The translations under genes were made by a program, and so were the position numbers. Below the pieces are notes generated by a model. The model worked only from the letters and a program-made list of their open reading frames with translations. It made no database searches and was not told the DNA's origin. Shown here in pieces: positions 7,102 through 15,700 of a stretch of 19,319 nucleotides of DNA (the stretch's first letter is position 1; each line of letters opens with the position of its first letter). Origin of the DNA: UBA2330 sp049293015 (GTDB lineage: Bacteria > Bacteroidota > Ignavibacteria > Tepidaquicellales > Tepidaquicellaceae); assembly GCA_049293015.1 (NCBI GenBank), contig JBATSB010000213.1, positions 1 to 19,319 of the forward strand, in the 5' to 3' direction.

Positions 7102-7416
7102 TTGGATAATCTGTTTATTTCCGGACTTTTTTTATATACAGTAAATTATATTATCGGTTGTTTGTTAAAATTCAGAATCCTTTCCATTTCAAAATTCTTA
7201 CATCAGATAATGTTTGCTTTACTTATTATTAATCTTTTGCTTATCTTGTTATTCACAGTTTCAGGATTCATAAATGTTATTTTATGCGCATTGTCATTAT
7301 TCATACTGCTCCTGCTTCCTTTTGGGAAAAAAGGAGGTGGATATCATTTTACAATCAGCACGATTGGATTTGTTTTGTTCATAATTTTAATATTTTATAA
7401 CACCAATAATTTTTAA
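7102..7416 (+). CDS. Small integral membrane protein, unknown
   Basis: I do not recognise this 104-residue protein. It is almost all hydrophobic, with about four membrane helices (roughly residues 5-22, 33-53, 54-74 and 83-101) separated by KFRILSISKF and FGKKGGGYHF. The start is TTG at 7102; the only later ATG is at 7209, which would remove the first helix and a half, so TTG is preferred. It follows the nitroreductase by 16 bp and precedes another TTG-started membrane protein by 19 bp, which suggests one transcript. Low amino-acid complexity limits recognition, but an open frame this long with sensible helix spacing and tight neighbours supports a real gene. Confidence 0.6.
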   Translation: MDNLFISGLFLYTVNYIIGCLLKFRILSISKFLHQIMFALLIINLLLILLFTVSGFINVILCALSLFILLLLPFGKKGGGYHFTISTIGFVLFIILIFYNTNNF

Positions 7417-7435
7417 AGCTAAAAAATGAATTGAA

Positions 7436-8530
7436 TTGAGAAAATCAATAGACGGCAGCACAGGAAAACTAATAGAATTGTGTGTGTTTTATTTTATATT
7501 CTATGTGATCACAGGAGTCAGTGTTAAATATTTTTTAGGCAGCAGTTCACTCGGATTTCCCGGGATGAAAAGCATACAGTATCTTGTTTACAGCACAACA
7601 GGCGGTACTTTATTTGCGATGTCCATTGTGATCATCAGAAAGTGGTACAGACTTCAGTCAAATGGATATACCACTTTTCTTGGTATGAAAATACCGGAAG
7701 AATTTCTTTACATAATTCCATCCGGTATATGCACAGCAATTATAATTCCAACTACTACACTAATGTACTCGCTGCCAATATCCGTAATGGTCGCTATGGT
7801 AATTATGAGAGGAAGTGTAATTATAATCAGCAGAATTGTAGATGCTCTGCAGATTCGTTCAGGTATTTTAAAGAAGAAAGTTTACAGAGAAGAAAATATA
7901 GCAGTTGTATTTGCAATACTTGCCGTTCTGATAAATCTCTTCTGGGAGAAAGACAGCGGATTTGATTTTATATATAACGCAGCAGCAGTGATTATACTGT
8001 CATCATATATTGTTGCATATTTTATCAGGATATATATTATGAACTATTACAAAAACACCAGAGGTAAAAATATCCCTCAGGATAACAAAGGGTTTTTTGC
8101 TGTCGAGCAGATAGCAGCATTTGCAACATTAATTGTAGTTGGTTTAATTCTGTTCTATTCTCCTCAATTATTTCAATGGGAAAACGCACAAATAAATGAA
8201 TTTATAGATTCAATAATAAATCCGGCTGCAGACTGGGGTTGGGCAATTATTGCAGGGACAGCATTCGGAGCGGTTGCATTTTTTTCAGTTTTCATTTTTA
8301 TGTATAAGGGAAGGACAGCTACTTTTGCGGGACTTGTGAACCGGCTTACATCACTTATAGCTGGTACAGCAGCTACTATGATATTTTATATTTTTTTTGG
8401 AGGGAAATTCCCCAGTAATGAAGACTGGATCTCGCTGATATTTATTTTAATTGCAGTAGCTTTTATATCTAAAGCTGAGAAGAAACGAACTGCAGAATTA
8501 AAACTTGCAGATTCGGAAAACAATAAATAA
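7436..8530 (+). CDS. EamA/DMT-type multi-pass transporter, ten helices
   Basis: This 364-residue protein has about ten predicted membrane helices, in two groups of five with a cytosolic link around residues 205-218 (KNTRGKNIPQDNK). That fits the drug/metabolite transporter superfamily, which has two EamA-like halves. The segment GRTATFAGLVNRLTSLIAGT before the ninth helix resembles the conserved end of the second half. The substrate is unknown. The start is TTG at 7436; the nearest in-frame ATG (GMKSIQYL, about residue 44) would delete the first helix. The ATG at 7426 is in another frame and closes after two codons. It probably shares a transcript with the two genes upstream and converges on the MarC gene. 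Confidence 0.75.
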   Translation: MRKSIDGSTGKLIELCVFYFIFYVITGVSVKYFLGSSSLGFPGMKSIQYLVYSTTGGTLFAMSIVIIRKWYRLQSNGYTTFLGMKIPEEFLYIIPSGICTAIIIPTTTLMYSLPISVMVAMVIMRGSVIIISRIVDALQIRSGILKKKVYREENIAVVFAILAVLINLFWEKDSGFDFIYNAAAVIILSSYIVAYFIRIYIMNYYKNTRGKNIPQDNKGFFAVEQIAAFATLIVVGLILFYSPQLFQWENAQINEFIDSIINPAADWGWAIIAGTAFGAVAFFSVFIFMYKGRTATFAGLVNRLTSLIAGTAATMIFYIFFGGKFPSNEDWISLIFILIAVAFISKAEKKRTAELKLADSENNK

Positions 8531-8550
8531 AATTATATTTATTAGTTTAG

Positions 8551-8564
8551 TCAATAATTATTGA
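8551..8564. terminator. Short perfect palindrome between convergent genes
   Basis: TCAATAATTATTGA is a 14-base perfect palindrome spanning the stop codon of the MarC gene. It sits in the 27-bp gap between convergent genes and may help end both transcripts. It is A/T-only in the core, has almost no loop and lacks a good T tract, so this is weak. Confidence 0.3.
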
Positions 8565-9223
8565 TGTAGCTGAGGAAACATTTTCACAATTCCTGAATAT
8601 ATCATTTCTATCGCAATAGCTGAGACAAGTATTCCCGATATCTTAGTAAGAATATTTACTCCGTTATTTTTCAACCTCTTTTCCATTTTGGCGGCAGCAT
8701 TTAAGGATAATGAGACTCCTATGCTTACAACCAGAATAATAAAAACAAGAATAATATCTTCAACAAAACCCTTACTGCTGCTTCCGTAAAGAATAACACT
8801 GCTGATGGGTCCGGGTCCGGCTAATAACGGAATTCCTAGTGGAACGACAGCTATAGCCATAGCACTTTGACCAGGATCAGCTGAAACCTGTTGAGTTGAT
8901 GAATCTGAATTTCCGAGTATCATTTCCAAAGCTATCAGAAATATGATAATCCCACCCGCTACAGTAAATGATGCAATACCAATTCCAAAAAGTGTCAGGA
9001 CATATTTTCCAAAAAAAAGTGATGTTACAAGCACGATAAAAACAGTCAAAGAAGTTTTTCTTATGACTTTTGCCCTTGTATTGCTGTCAAGACCGGTAGT
9101 TTTAGAAAGAAACATTGACATTCCTTCCAATGGATTTACAAGTACCATTATTGCAATAAAAATTTTAATATAAACGGATATATCAGACATAAGAAGTTTT
9201 TTATAGGGAAATTTTTTATGCAT
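8558..9223 (-). CDS. MarC family inner-membrane protein
   Basis: This 221-residue protein matches the MarC/UPF0056 family of six-helix inner-membrane proteins, whose function is not established. The signatures are MVLVNPLEGMSMFLS (the NPxG-like motif after helix 1), FTVAGGIIIFLIALEMILG in the middle, and AVVPLGIPLLAGPGPISSVILYG, the most typical segment. The ORF can start at ATG 9223, but the second ATG at 9190 (MSDISVYIKIFIAI, residue 12) gives the usual short family N-terminus and is the likelier start. Neither has a Shine-Dalgarno motif. It lies on the same strand as, and 218 bp beyond, the sigma/anti-sigma operon, separated by terminator-like sequences, so it probably has its own promoter. 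Confidence 0.9.
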   Translation of the reverse strand: MHKKFPYKKLLMSDISVYIKIFIAIMVLVNPLEGMSMFLSKTTGLDSNTRAKVIRKTSLTVFIVLVTSLFFGKYVLTLFGIGIASFTVAGGIIIFLIALEMILGNSDSSTQQVSADPGQSAMAIAVVPLGIPLLAGPGPISSVILYGSSSKGFVEDIILVFIILVVSIGVSLSLNAAAKMEKRLKNNGVNILTKISGILVSAIAIEMIYSGIVKMFPQLHQ

Positions 9224-9268
9224 TAAATTATAAAAAATTCACCTTATTTACAATAATCATAAATTTGT

Positions 9269-9330
9269 AAAAAAAATGAAATGCTTTGATATGGCTGTTC
9301 AACTTTTTTAATAAATATAAATATTTAATG
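9269..9330. repeat. Terminator-like direct repeat, degenerate copy
   Basis: This segment (A tract, TGAAATGCTTTGATATG, GCTGTTCAAC, T tract, ATAAATAT) is an imperfect direct repeat of the functional-looking terminator region at 9377-9441, about 108 bp away. Its stem is weaker: only TGAA/TTCA and the A/T tracts still pair. Confidence 0.7.
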
Positions 9331-9332
9331 CA

Positions 9333-9372
9333 GTGTCCGCAGATTCCAAAGTGCTCGTGACTCTGGGGACAC
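9333..9372. repeat. Hairpin between the two direct repeats
   Basis: GTGTCC-G-CAGA-T-TC (9333-9345) pairs with GA-C-TCTG-G-GGACAC (9360-9372), 12 of 13 positions allowing one mismatch and one wobble-type pair, with a loop of 14 bases. It has no T tract, so it is not a terminator; role unknown. Confidence 0.6.
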
Positions 9373-9376
9373 AAAG

Positions 9377-9416
9377 AAAAAAAAGGTGAAAAGCTTTGAT
9401 GCTGTTCACCTTTTTT
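9377..9416 (-). terminator. Terminator of the sigma/anti-sigma operon (bidirectional type)
   Basis: AAAAAAGGTGAA (9379-9390) pairs with TTCACCTTTTTT (9405-9416), and inside it AGC (9392-9394) pairs with GCT (9401-9403), leaving a TTTGAT loop. Read on the minus strand the hairpin lies 26 bases after the anti-sigma stop codon and ends in a T run of eight. Confidence 0.8.
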
Positions 9417-9441
9417 AAAAATAAATATTTATTTTTAAATG

Positions 9442-11205
9442 TCAGTTATCTGAATCATCTTCCGGACTTGTATCATTATTTTCTTTTTCAGGTATTTCAG
9501 GAACTTCATTTAACTCATCATTTTGGTTTTGATAATTTTCATTGTATTCTTTTACAGAATTTTTTATTTCTTCTTTTACTTTTTTCATTTCTTTTTTAAA
9601 TTCCTCACTGTCAAAATAAATATTCTCTTCAAGGTTCTTATTTAATTCTTCCAGTTCTTTATTTAGCTCTTCCATTTCCTTATTCAGCTCATCTTTATTA
9701 TAACTCTTTGTTCTATTTATCTCTTCCTGTACTTTTTTTAATTCTTTGTTTAATTCTTCTTTATTAATATCATTTTCCTTTTTGATCTCAGCTTTTACTT
9801 TTTCCATTTCATTCTTGAATTTTTCAGAATCAAAATATGATGAGTCAAAATCATATTTAAATTGATGTACGCCTTTAGGCACTTCAGGATTCTCAGGAAT
9901 CTCAAAATTTTCAGGTGCAAAATAAAATTTAGCTGAATCGAAATAAAACTCTTTGATATCCCATTGATATTCAGACAGGTTTTTTTCCAGTTGCTGCATT
10001 GAACTTTTCATTTCGGTCTCCACTTTTTTTTGAATATTTTCAATCCAGATCTCAAATTCCTTTTCATCAAAATTATGAATACTGTCACTTTTGCTGTTTG
10101 AAGGAGGCGGTACATAATTTACTATTTTATTATAGATCTCATTTTTTATTTCCTGATCTACAGGTTTCCCGTTCAGAATATTTACAAGCGAAACTGCATC
10201 TGTCATTTTTGCATTATCAAGCAAAACATTAACACAATAATTATTGCAATTCCCAAAGTCATAATCAAACAAAGCATTTCTGAATTTCGTACTGGCTTTT
10301 TCGTTGAAGGGAGTCCCAACCCCAATACCATTTTTTGTCATGACAATATTTCCTGCAGGCACTATGGCCATCTTATTCGGAGATTGAATATCTACCTTTC
10401 CAGATTTAACAAATATCATTCCGTCACCTTTTTTATCAATTTTAAGTGAATATGAGCCGCCGAAATTTTCAGCAATTGCCGAAGGCATTTCCACCATAAA
10501 CAGTTTATTTTTATCATTAATAGTCTGAGTATTGATCATACCATATTCGACAAAGATCTTTCCCGAACTGTCAGCTCCGTTAATAAAAACAACTTTTGAC
10601 CCGGGCTCAATAGTAACTTTTCCAATGTCAGTTATGATCAATTCAGCCATAGAATTACTGTCAGTAATTATCCATTGACCTTCCTTAATACTGTCAGAGC
10701 CGGAAATTTTTGAATCTCCTATTTGAGGTGAACCTTTGAGATTAACGACTTTCCAGTAAGTCGGCAGACCAAATGAATATTCAAGTGAATTTTCACCTGA
10801 AGTAAAATTCCAGTTTTTAACGGCATATACGATAAAAAAAACAGCTATCACTGCAGCTATTCCTGAGATCCAATAATACTTTTTTTTGAATAAATTATAA
10901 GAATTTGCAGGTTCAATATCACCGGTATTATTTTTTAAAGCATGTTCGGTTAGATCTATATTTTTTAAAACCTTATCCCAGATTATTTCTTTATCTGCCG
11001 ATTCGATTATATTCTTTTTGGAATTCAATGAATCAAGCTGATTAATTGTTTCAAGTGTATTCTTTAGATACAATTTACAACTATCACAAACAGCAATATG
11101 ATTTTCCAATTTTTGCTTATCGGAAAGCGAGATCATACCGTCGAGCTGATCATCGATAAGCAATTCCATTTCTTCACACAATCCTTTTCTATTTTCTTTT
11201 GTCAT
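9442..11205 (-). CDS. Membrane anti-sigma factor: zinc finger, FecR-like domain, coiled coil
   Basis: This 587-residue protein reads like an anti-sigma factor. Residues 10-43 form an anti-sigma zinc-finger (ZAS/zf-HC2) with C10 and H36-IAV-C40-DS-C43. A single membrane helix lies at about 111-128 (WISGIAAVIAVFFIVYAV). Beyond it, residues 150-290 look like a FecR-type beta domain (GSPQIGDSKISGSDSIKEGQWIITD, VTIEPGSKVVF, IFVKSGKVDI, VPAGN). The last 200 residues are highly charged, with a predicted coiled coil containing a repeated module: FDSEKFKNEMEKVKAEIKKE near 468 and FDSEEFKKEMKKVKEEIKNS near 539. It would hold the sigma factor at the membrane and release it on an envelope signal. Its start overlaps the sigma gene stop by four bases (ATGA), which supports the pairing. 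The long coiled coil is unusual. Confidence 0.85.
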   Translation of the reverse strand: MTKENRKGLCEEMELLIDDQLDGMISLSDKQKLENHIAVCDSCKLYLKNTLETINQLDSLNSKKNIIESADKEIIWDKVLKNIDLTEHALKNNTGDIEPANSYNLFKKKYYWISGIAAVIAVFFIVYAVKNWNFTSGENSLEYSFGLPTYWKVVNLKGSPQIGDSKISGSDSIKEGQWIITDSNSMAELIITDIGKVTIEPGSKVVFINGADSSGKIFVEYGMINTQTINDKNKLFMVEMPSAIAENFGGSYSLKIDKKGDGMIFVKSGKVDIQSPNKMAIVPAGNIVMTKNGIGVGTPFNEKASTKFRNALFDYDFGNCNNYCVNVLLDNAKMTDAVSLVNILNGKPVDQEIKNEIYNKIVNYVPPPSNSKSDSIHNFDEKEFEIWIENIQKKVETEMKSSMQQLEKNLSEYQWDIKEFYFDSAKFYFAPENFEIPENPEVPKGVHQFKYDFDSSYFDSEKFKNEMEKVKAEIKKENDINKEELNKELKKVQEEINRTKSYNKDELNKEMEELNKELEELNKNLEENIYFDSEEFKKEMKKVKEEIKNSVKEYNENYQNQNDELNEVPEIPEKENNDTSPEDDSDN

Positions 11206-11780
11206 TTTTTTAACTCCTCTCTCAATAATTTTCTTGCCCGATGTAAATGAGCTTTTGATGTTCCTGTTTGAATATTGAGTATTTCTGCTATTTCATTATG
11301 CATAAATCCTTCTATATCATACATTATCAGAACAGCCCTTGCCTGTTCCGGTAATTTGACAATTGCATTTTGCAGATCGATCCTTAAATCATTAATTTTT
11401 TCACTTTCATGATTTATCTGACCTTTTGAAAAATCTTCCTTCTTTTTAAAAATTCTGTTTTGAGTTCTTTCATGCATAAGAAACTGATTCACAGCAATTT
11501 TATGAAGCCATGTAGAAAATCTGCATTCAAATTTAAAAGTAGATAATTTATTCCAGGCATTGATAAAAACTTCCTGTGTGATTTCCTTAGCATGATCGGT
11601 GTCTGCTGTAAATCTCAAACAGACAGAAAATATTCTCGAAACATTTTCGTCAAATAAATTTTTGAAAGCTTCCTGACTGCCTTTTAAAGCGTCTTTAATG
11701 AATTTTACTTCAGGATCTGCATTTTTTGGGATTAGATTAATTGATATCTTTTCCGGATTCATGTTTTTTTGTTTACTCAT
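11202..11780 (-). CDS. ECF-type RNA polymerase sigma factor
   Basis: This 192-residue protein is a group 4 (ECF) sigma factor. Region 2 spans about residues 38-105, with the core-binding and -10-recognition segment AKEITQEVFINAWNKLSTF and RFSTWLHKIAVNQF. A short linker leads to region 4 (about 135-187): LPEQARAVLIMYDIEGFMHNEIAEIL, then a helix-turn-helix IQTGTSKAHLHRARKLL that reads the -35 element. It recruits core polymerase to a stress or envelope regulon. About 22 extra N-terminal residues precede the usual start; M7 is another candidate start. The downstream gene, overlapping by four bases, is its anti-sigma factor, so the pair is an autoregulated signalling unit. The regulon cannot be read from the window. 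Confidence 0.95.
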   Translation of the reverse strand: MSKQKNMNPEKISINLIPKNADPEVKFIKDALKGSQEAFKNLFDENVSRIFSVCLRFTADTDHAKEITQEVFINAWNKLSTFKFECRFSTWLHKIAVNQFLMHERTQNRIFKKKEDFSKGQINHESEKINDLRIDLQNAIVKLPEQARAVLIMYDIEGFMHNEIAEILNIQTGTSKAHLHRARKLLREELKK

Positions 11781-11934
11781 ATATTAGATGCAGTGAGAAG
11801 TCAATTGGTTTAGATGGAAAAATAATTATTCTAAGATTTAATTTAACAATTTAAATAAAATTAACTGATTTTAAAAATTAAATTTTCTTTGAAGGCTGAG
11901 AATTGAATATAATGAACAATTTAATTTATTTTGT
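11781..11934. promoter_or_regulatory. Divergent promoter region, sigma operon and sulfotransferase
   Basis: This 154-bp gap lies between the starts of the sigma gene (minus) and the sulfotransferase (plus) and must hold both promoters. The sequence is very AT-rich, and I see no clear -35/-10 pair that would identify autoregulation by the ECF factor. Confidence 0.3.
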
Positions 11935-12666
11935 ATGCTTGTAATTTCATCTGGTATGCAAAAGTCCGGCACCGCTTATTTTTACAACGTGTTGAATGAT
12001 CTTTTGATTGAATCCGGATCTGCTAATGCCAGAAATATTAAAGATGAATTTTCTCTGGAAAATATTCTAAAGGATAACAATAATAATATTGACGGCATTT
12101 CATGGAAGGACTTACTTAAAATTTCTATAGTAAGTTTCAAAAAAGGTATATTTGCAGTTAAGACACATTATCCAAACAGAAGATCATTTGAGTTTTTGTC
12201 AAAGGTAGGAATTGTAAAAATAATCTACAGTTACAGAGATCCGAGAGATGTGATTTTATCAGTGATCGATCACGGGAAAAAGTTAAAAGAATCCGGTGAG
12301 ACCGGTAACTTTACAAATATGATTGAATTAGATGATGCAATAAGAAATGTCAAGACCTGGATCAAAGACTGTAAAGAATTGTCAAAGAAAGACAGTATTT
12401 TAAAATACAGTTATGAAGATTTTTTAAAAGATCCGGAAAATATATTCAGCAAAGTATCAGAATTCCTGAAAATTGAATTTAATACCAAAAGTGTCCAAAA
12501 AATATTACACAGATACAATCCGGTAAATCCTGACATGCCCAGAGGACGACTTCATTATAACAAAGGAATTGTCAATAGATTTAAAACTGAGATGTCTATA
12601 TCAGATCAAAACAGAGTCATAGAAGCTATAGGAAATGATATTGCTGAAATGGGTTATAAGTTATAA
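11935..12666 (+). CDS. PAPS-dependent sulfotransferase family protein
   Basis: This 243-residue protein has a sulfotransferase fold. The 5'-phosphosulfate loop is ISSGMQKSGTAYFYNVL (residues 4-20, K10-S-G-T13). AVKTHYP (74-80) resembles the KTH(F/L)P motif in which the histidine (H78) is the catalytic base and the lysine contacts PAPS. The 3'-phosphate site is YSYRDPRDVILSV (98-110, R101 and the later serine). Near the C-terminus, RGRLHYNKGIVNRF matches the region that closes on PAPS. It would move a sulfate group from PAPS to an unknown acceptor; with no glycan or lipid genes beside it, the acceptor is open. The last residues GYKL and the stop are encoded by the heptamer repeat. Confidence 0.85.
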   Translation: MLVISSGMQKSGTAYFYNVLNDLLIESGSANARNIKDEFSLENILKDNNNNIDGISWKDLLKISIVSFKKGIFAVKTHYPNRRSFEFLSKVGIVKIIYSYRDPRDVILSVIDHGKKLKESGETGNFTNMIELDDAIRNVKTWIKDCKELSKKDSILKYSYEDFLKDPENIFSKVSEFLKIEFNTKSVQKILHRYNPVNPDMPRGRLHYNKGIVNRFKTEMSISDQNRVIEAIGNDIAEMGYKL

Positions 12667-12681
12667 GTTATAAGTTATAAA
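12654..12681. repeat. Heptamer tandem repeat, TTATAAG type
   Basis: Three exact TTATAAG units and a fourth ending in A span the last three codons, the stop of the sulfotransferase gene and 15 bases beyond. The remaining gap to 12780 holds no other recognisable element. Confidence 0.9.
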
Positions 12682-12780
12682 ATATTTAATAGCTCATCTG
12701 AATTTCATTTTTTCATCAATTGAGATTTACCTGAAACATTATTACTTTAACAGGGTTATAAAGACCTATAAAAAATTCTA

Positions 12781-15700
12781 ATGCAAAATCCCGTAAGTAC
12801 AATTTCAATATATAACTTTTTTGAAAAAAAGCTTTCCGCTGTAAAAAAGAAAGAGCTGTTATTTTCATTTTTGAGAAATACAATTACTTCGATGATAATA
12901 TTTTTGCTTTTAGGATTTTTGATTATTGTTTTAGAATCTGTATTCAGATTTGGGATATTTACGCGGACATTTTTATACTGGGGATTTCTTTCACTTTCGG
13001 TCACTACCATTACTTATTTCTTATTCAATTATTTATTAAAATCCTTCGGAATAATCGGAAGCTTCGATCTCATTTCATATTCAAGAAAAGTCGGAGATCA
13101 CTTTAGCGACATAAAAGATAAACTTTCGAATTCACTTTCTTTGGTAATGCCCGGCAATTCAAACAAAAAGAACAGTGAAGTATCAGAAGAGCTCATCTTT
13201 GAAGACATTAAAAGCATTAACAATATTGCAGGCAGCAAAGATCTATCTTCATTTATAAAATTTTCATCCTTAAAGAAATTAATCTTAATTTTACTTTCAA
13301 TAATTTTATTTATAACTGCTTCTTTTTTGATCTTCCCTAAAAACCTTAATGGTGCTGTAAAAAGATTAGTCAATCATAATTACTTTTTTCTAGATAATGA
13401 TCTGGGAATAACATTTGAAATTATCCCGGGAGATATTGAGATAGCTGCAGGTGAAGATGTGATAGTAGGAGTCACAATAAATTCCACATCAAATGATCTT
13501 AATATAAAAGAAATTAACCTTTACACTAAACAGGTTTCGGCAGACGGATATGAGAAACTTTCAGATCCGGTGAAATTAATTTCAGAGTCCGGAAATAATT
13601 TCACAGGCACAATAAAAAATACTATAAATGAACTTATATATTTTGCGGAATATAAAGGAATAAGATCTGATGAATATACGATCTCTGTTTCGGAATATCC
13701 TGTGATAAAAAATTTCACTGTCACGATTACACCGCCTGAGTTTACCGGAATCCCTTCAAAAACATTACCTGAAAACGAAGGCAATATTTTCTGTCCGGAG
13801 GGAAGTACGATAGAGTTTAATTTAAATGCCAGCACTGAACTTTCCTATGCAGGCATTGATCTGAATGGAAATTCTTTATCATTTGAATTTAATGGAACAT
13901 CTGCAAAAGGCAGTATAAAGGCAGATCAGAACAGCAGTTACAGATTTATATTGAAAGACCTGAACGGCGGAGTGAATAAAAACTTTAAGCAATATACTAT
14001 AAAGGTAATGCCTGACGATCCGCCAAAAATTACTATAGTAGAACCATCTGAGTCAAATTACGAATTAAAAGGTGAGAAGGAATTAATAGTAAGATCAAGA
14101 ATCTCAGATGATTACGGATTTTCAAAATTAGTACTTGGATATAGAAAATTAAAGCTTCTCTCTGGAAATGCATCTGCACCTGAATTTAATTATATAAATA
14201 TTGAGATCAAGAATCCAAATGCGACTTCGCTTGAGGTTCCTTTTGTGTGGAATGTTTCCGGAATTAATTTGCGCTCAGGAGAGAGTGCCGAGTATTTTAC
14301 TGAAGTAACTGACAATACCGGCAAATCAACCAGAACTGAAATAAAGACTATTCAATACAGATCTCAGGCAGAAGTTTTAAAAGAGACTGAGACGATGACA
14401 AAGGAATTGAAAACTGAAATGCAGTCAGCTTATGATCAGATGGAAGAATTAAATAAAAACATTGAAGACATAAAAAAAGAATTTCAGAAAAATGAAGAAC
14501 TGGGTCTCAATGAAGAAAGCAAGAAACAGATGGAACAAAAACTTGATAACTTCCAGAAGAATATGAACTCGGCTCAGAACAAGCTTGATCAGAATATGGA
14601 GGAGATGAAGAAGAATAATATGCTTGGTGAGAAAACTCTGGAACAGTTTATGGAGCTGCAGAAAATGTTTAACAAAATAAATACACCTGAACTTCAGAAG
14701 ATGCTTGAAAAGCTTAAAGAAGCTTTGAAGAAGAATAACGAGGAAGAGCTTAAAGAAGCTTTGAAGAATTTTAAATTTGATGAAGAGGCTTTTAAGAAGT
14801 ACATGGAAAAAGCAATGGAGCTTATGAAGAAGATAGAGAACATGCAGAAATTTGGTGAGCTTACTCAAAAGCTGGAAGATATTGCAAAGCAACAGGAACA
14901 GTTAAAAAAGGAAACTGAGAATTCGCAGAATAGTGATAAGAATAAAATGGACGAACTTTCTCAAAAACAAAAAGACATAAAAGAACAGACAAAGGATTTC
15001 AACAGTGAGCTTCAGAAACTTATTGATGAAATGAACAAGATGAAAGATCAACTGAGTCCTGAAGAGCTTGAAAAAATTCAAAAGGAAATGAATAAGAAAG
15101 GCATTGAGAATAAGATGCAGAAATCCAGCGATGAATTAAAATCTTCTCAGAAGAGTAATTCAGAGAAGACACAGGAAGAGATATTGGATGAGCTTAATAA
15201 TATGGATGAAAAAATGAAAGCTGCATTAAATGAAATGATGGATTCTCAGGATATGAATAACAAGCTGAAAGAGAAATTAGAAGATATAAAAAGGAAACTT
15301 GAGGAGATGAGCAAGAGACAGCAGGAGTTAAAAGACAAGACAGATGAATTAGATAAAGATGAGAAGGAAGGATTTGAAAAGAATCAGAAAGATCAAAAAG
15401 ATTTACAAAAACAACTATCTGAAAGTATTGATGATCTGATGAATGCTTCAAAAATGGGAATGAAAATGTCACCTGAGCTTGGGAAAGAGCTTGGTGACGC
15501 TTACAATAAAATGGACAAAGCCGGTAAAGAGCTTGGAGAAATGAAAAAGCAAGATGCTTCATCTGACCAAAAGAAAGCAAAGGAATCACTTGATAATGCT
15601 GCTAAGATGCTTGGAGATATGTTGGGGAAGATGGGAAAGGACGGGAAAGACGGTAAGGATGGCAAAGACGGTAAGGGAGGAAAAGGCAGCAAACCCGGCT

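Noticed and set aside
7642..7965. Plus-strand open frame inside the transporter gene
   Set aside because: It lies wholly inside the ten-helix transporter in another frame, is rich in Arg, Asn, Cys and Tyr, and has no motif.
9396..10232. Plus-strand frames opposite the anti-sigma tail
   Set aside because: Phe/Leu/His/Ser-rich reverse of a Glu/Lys coiled coil, without motifs.
11781..11934. ECF autoregulatory promoter upstream of the sigma gene
   Set aside because: Expected from biology, but no -35/-10 pair could be identified with confidence in this AT-rich gap.
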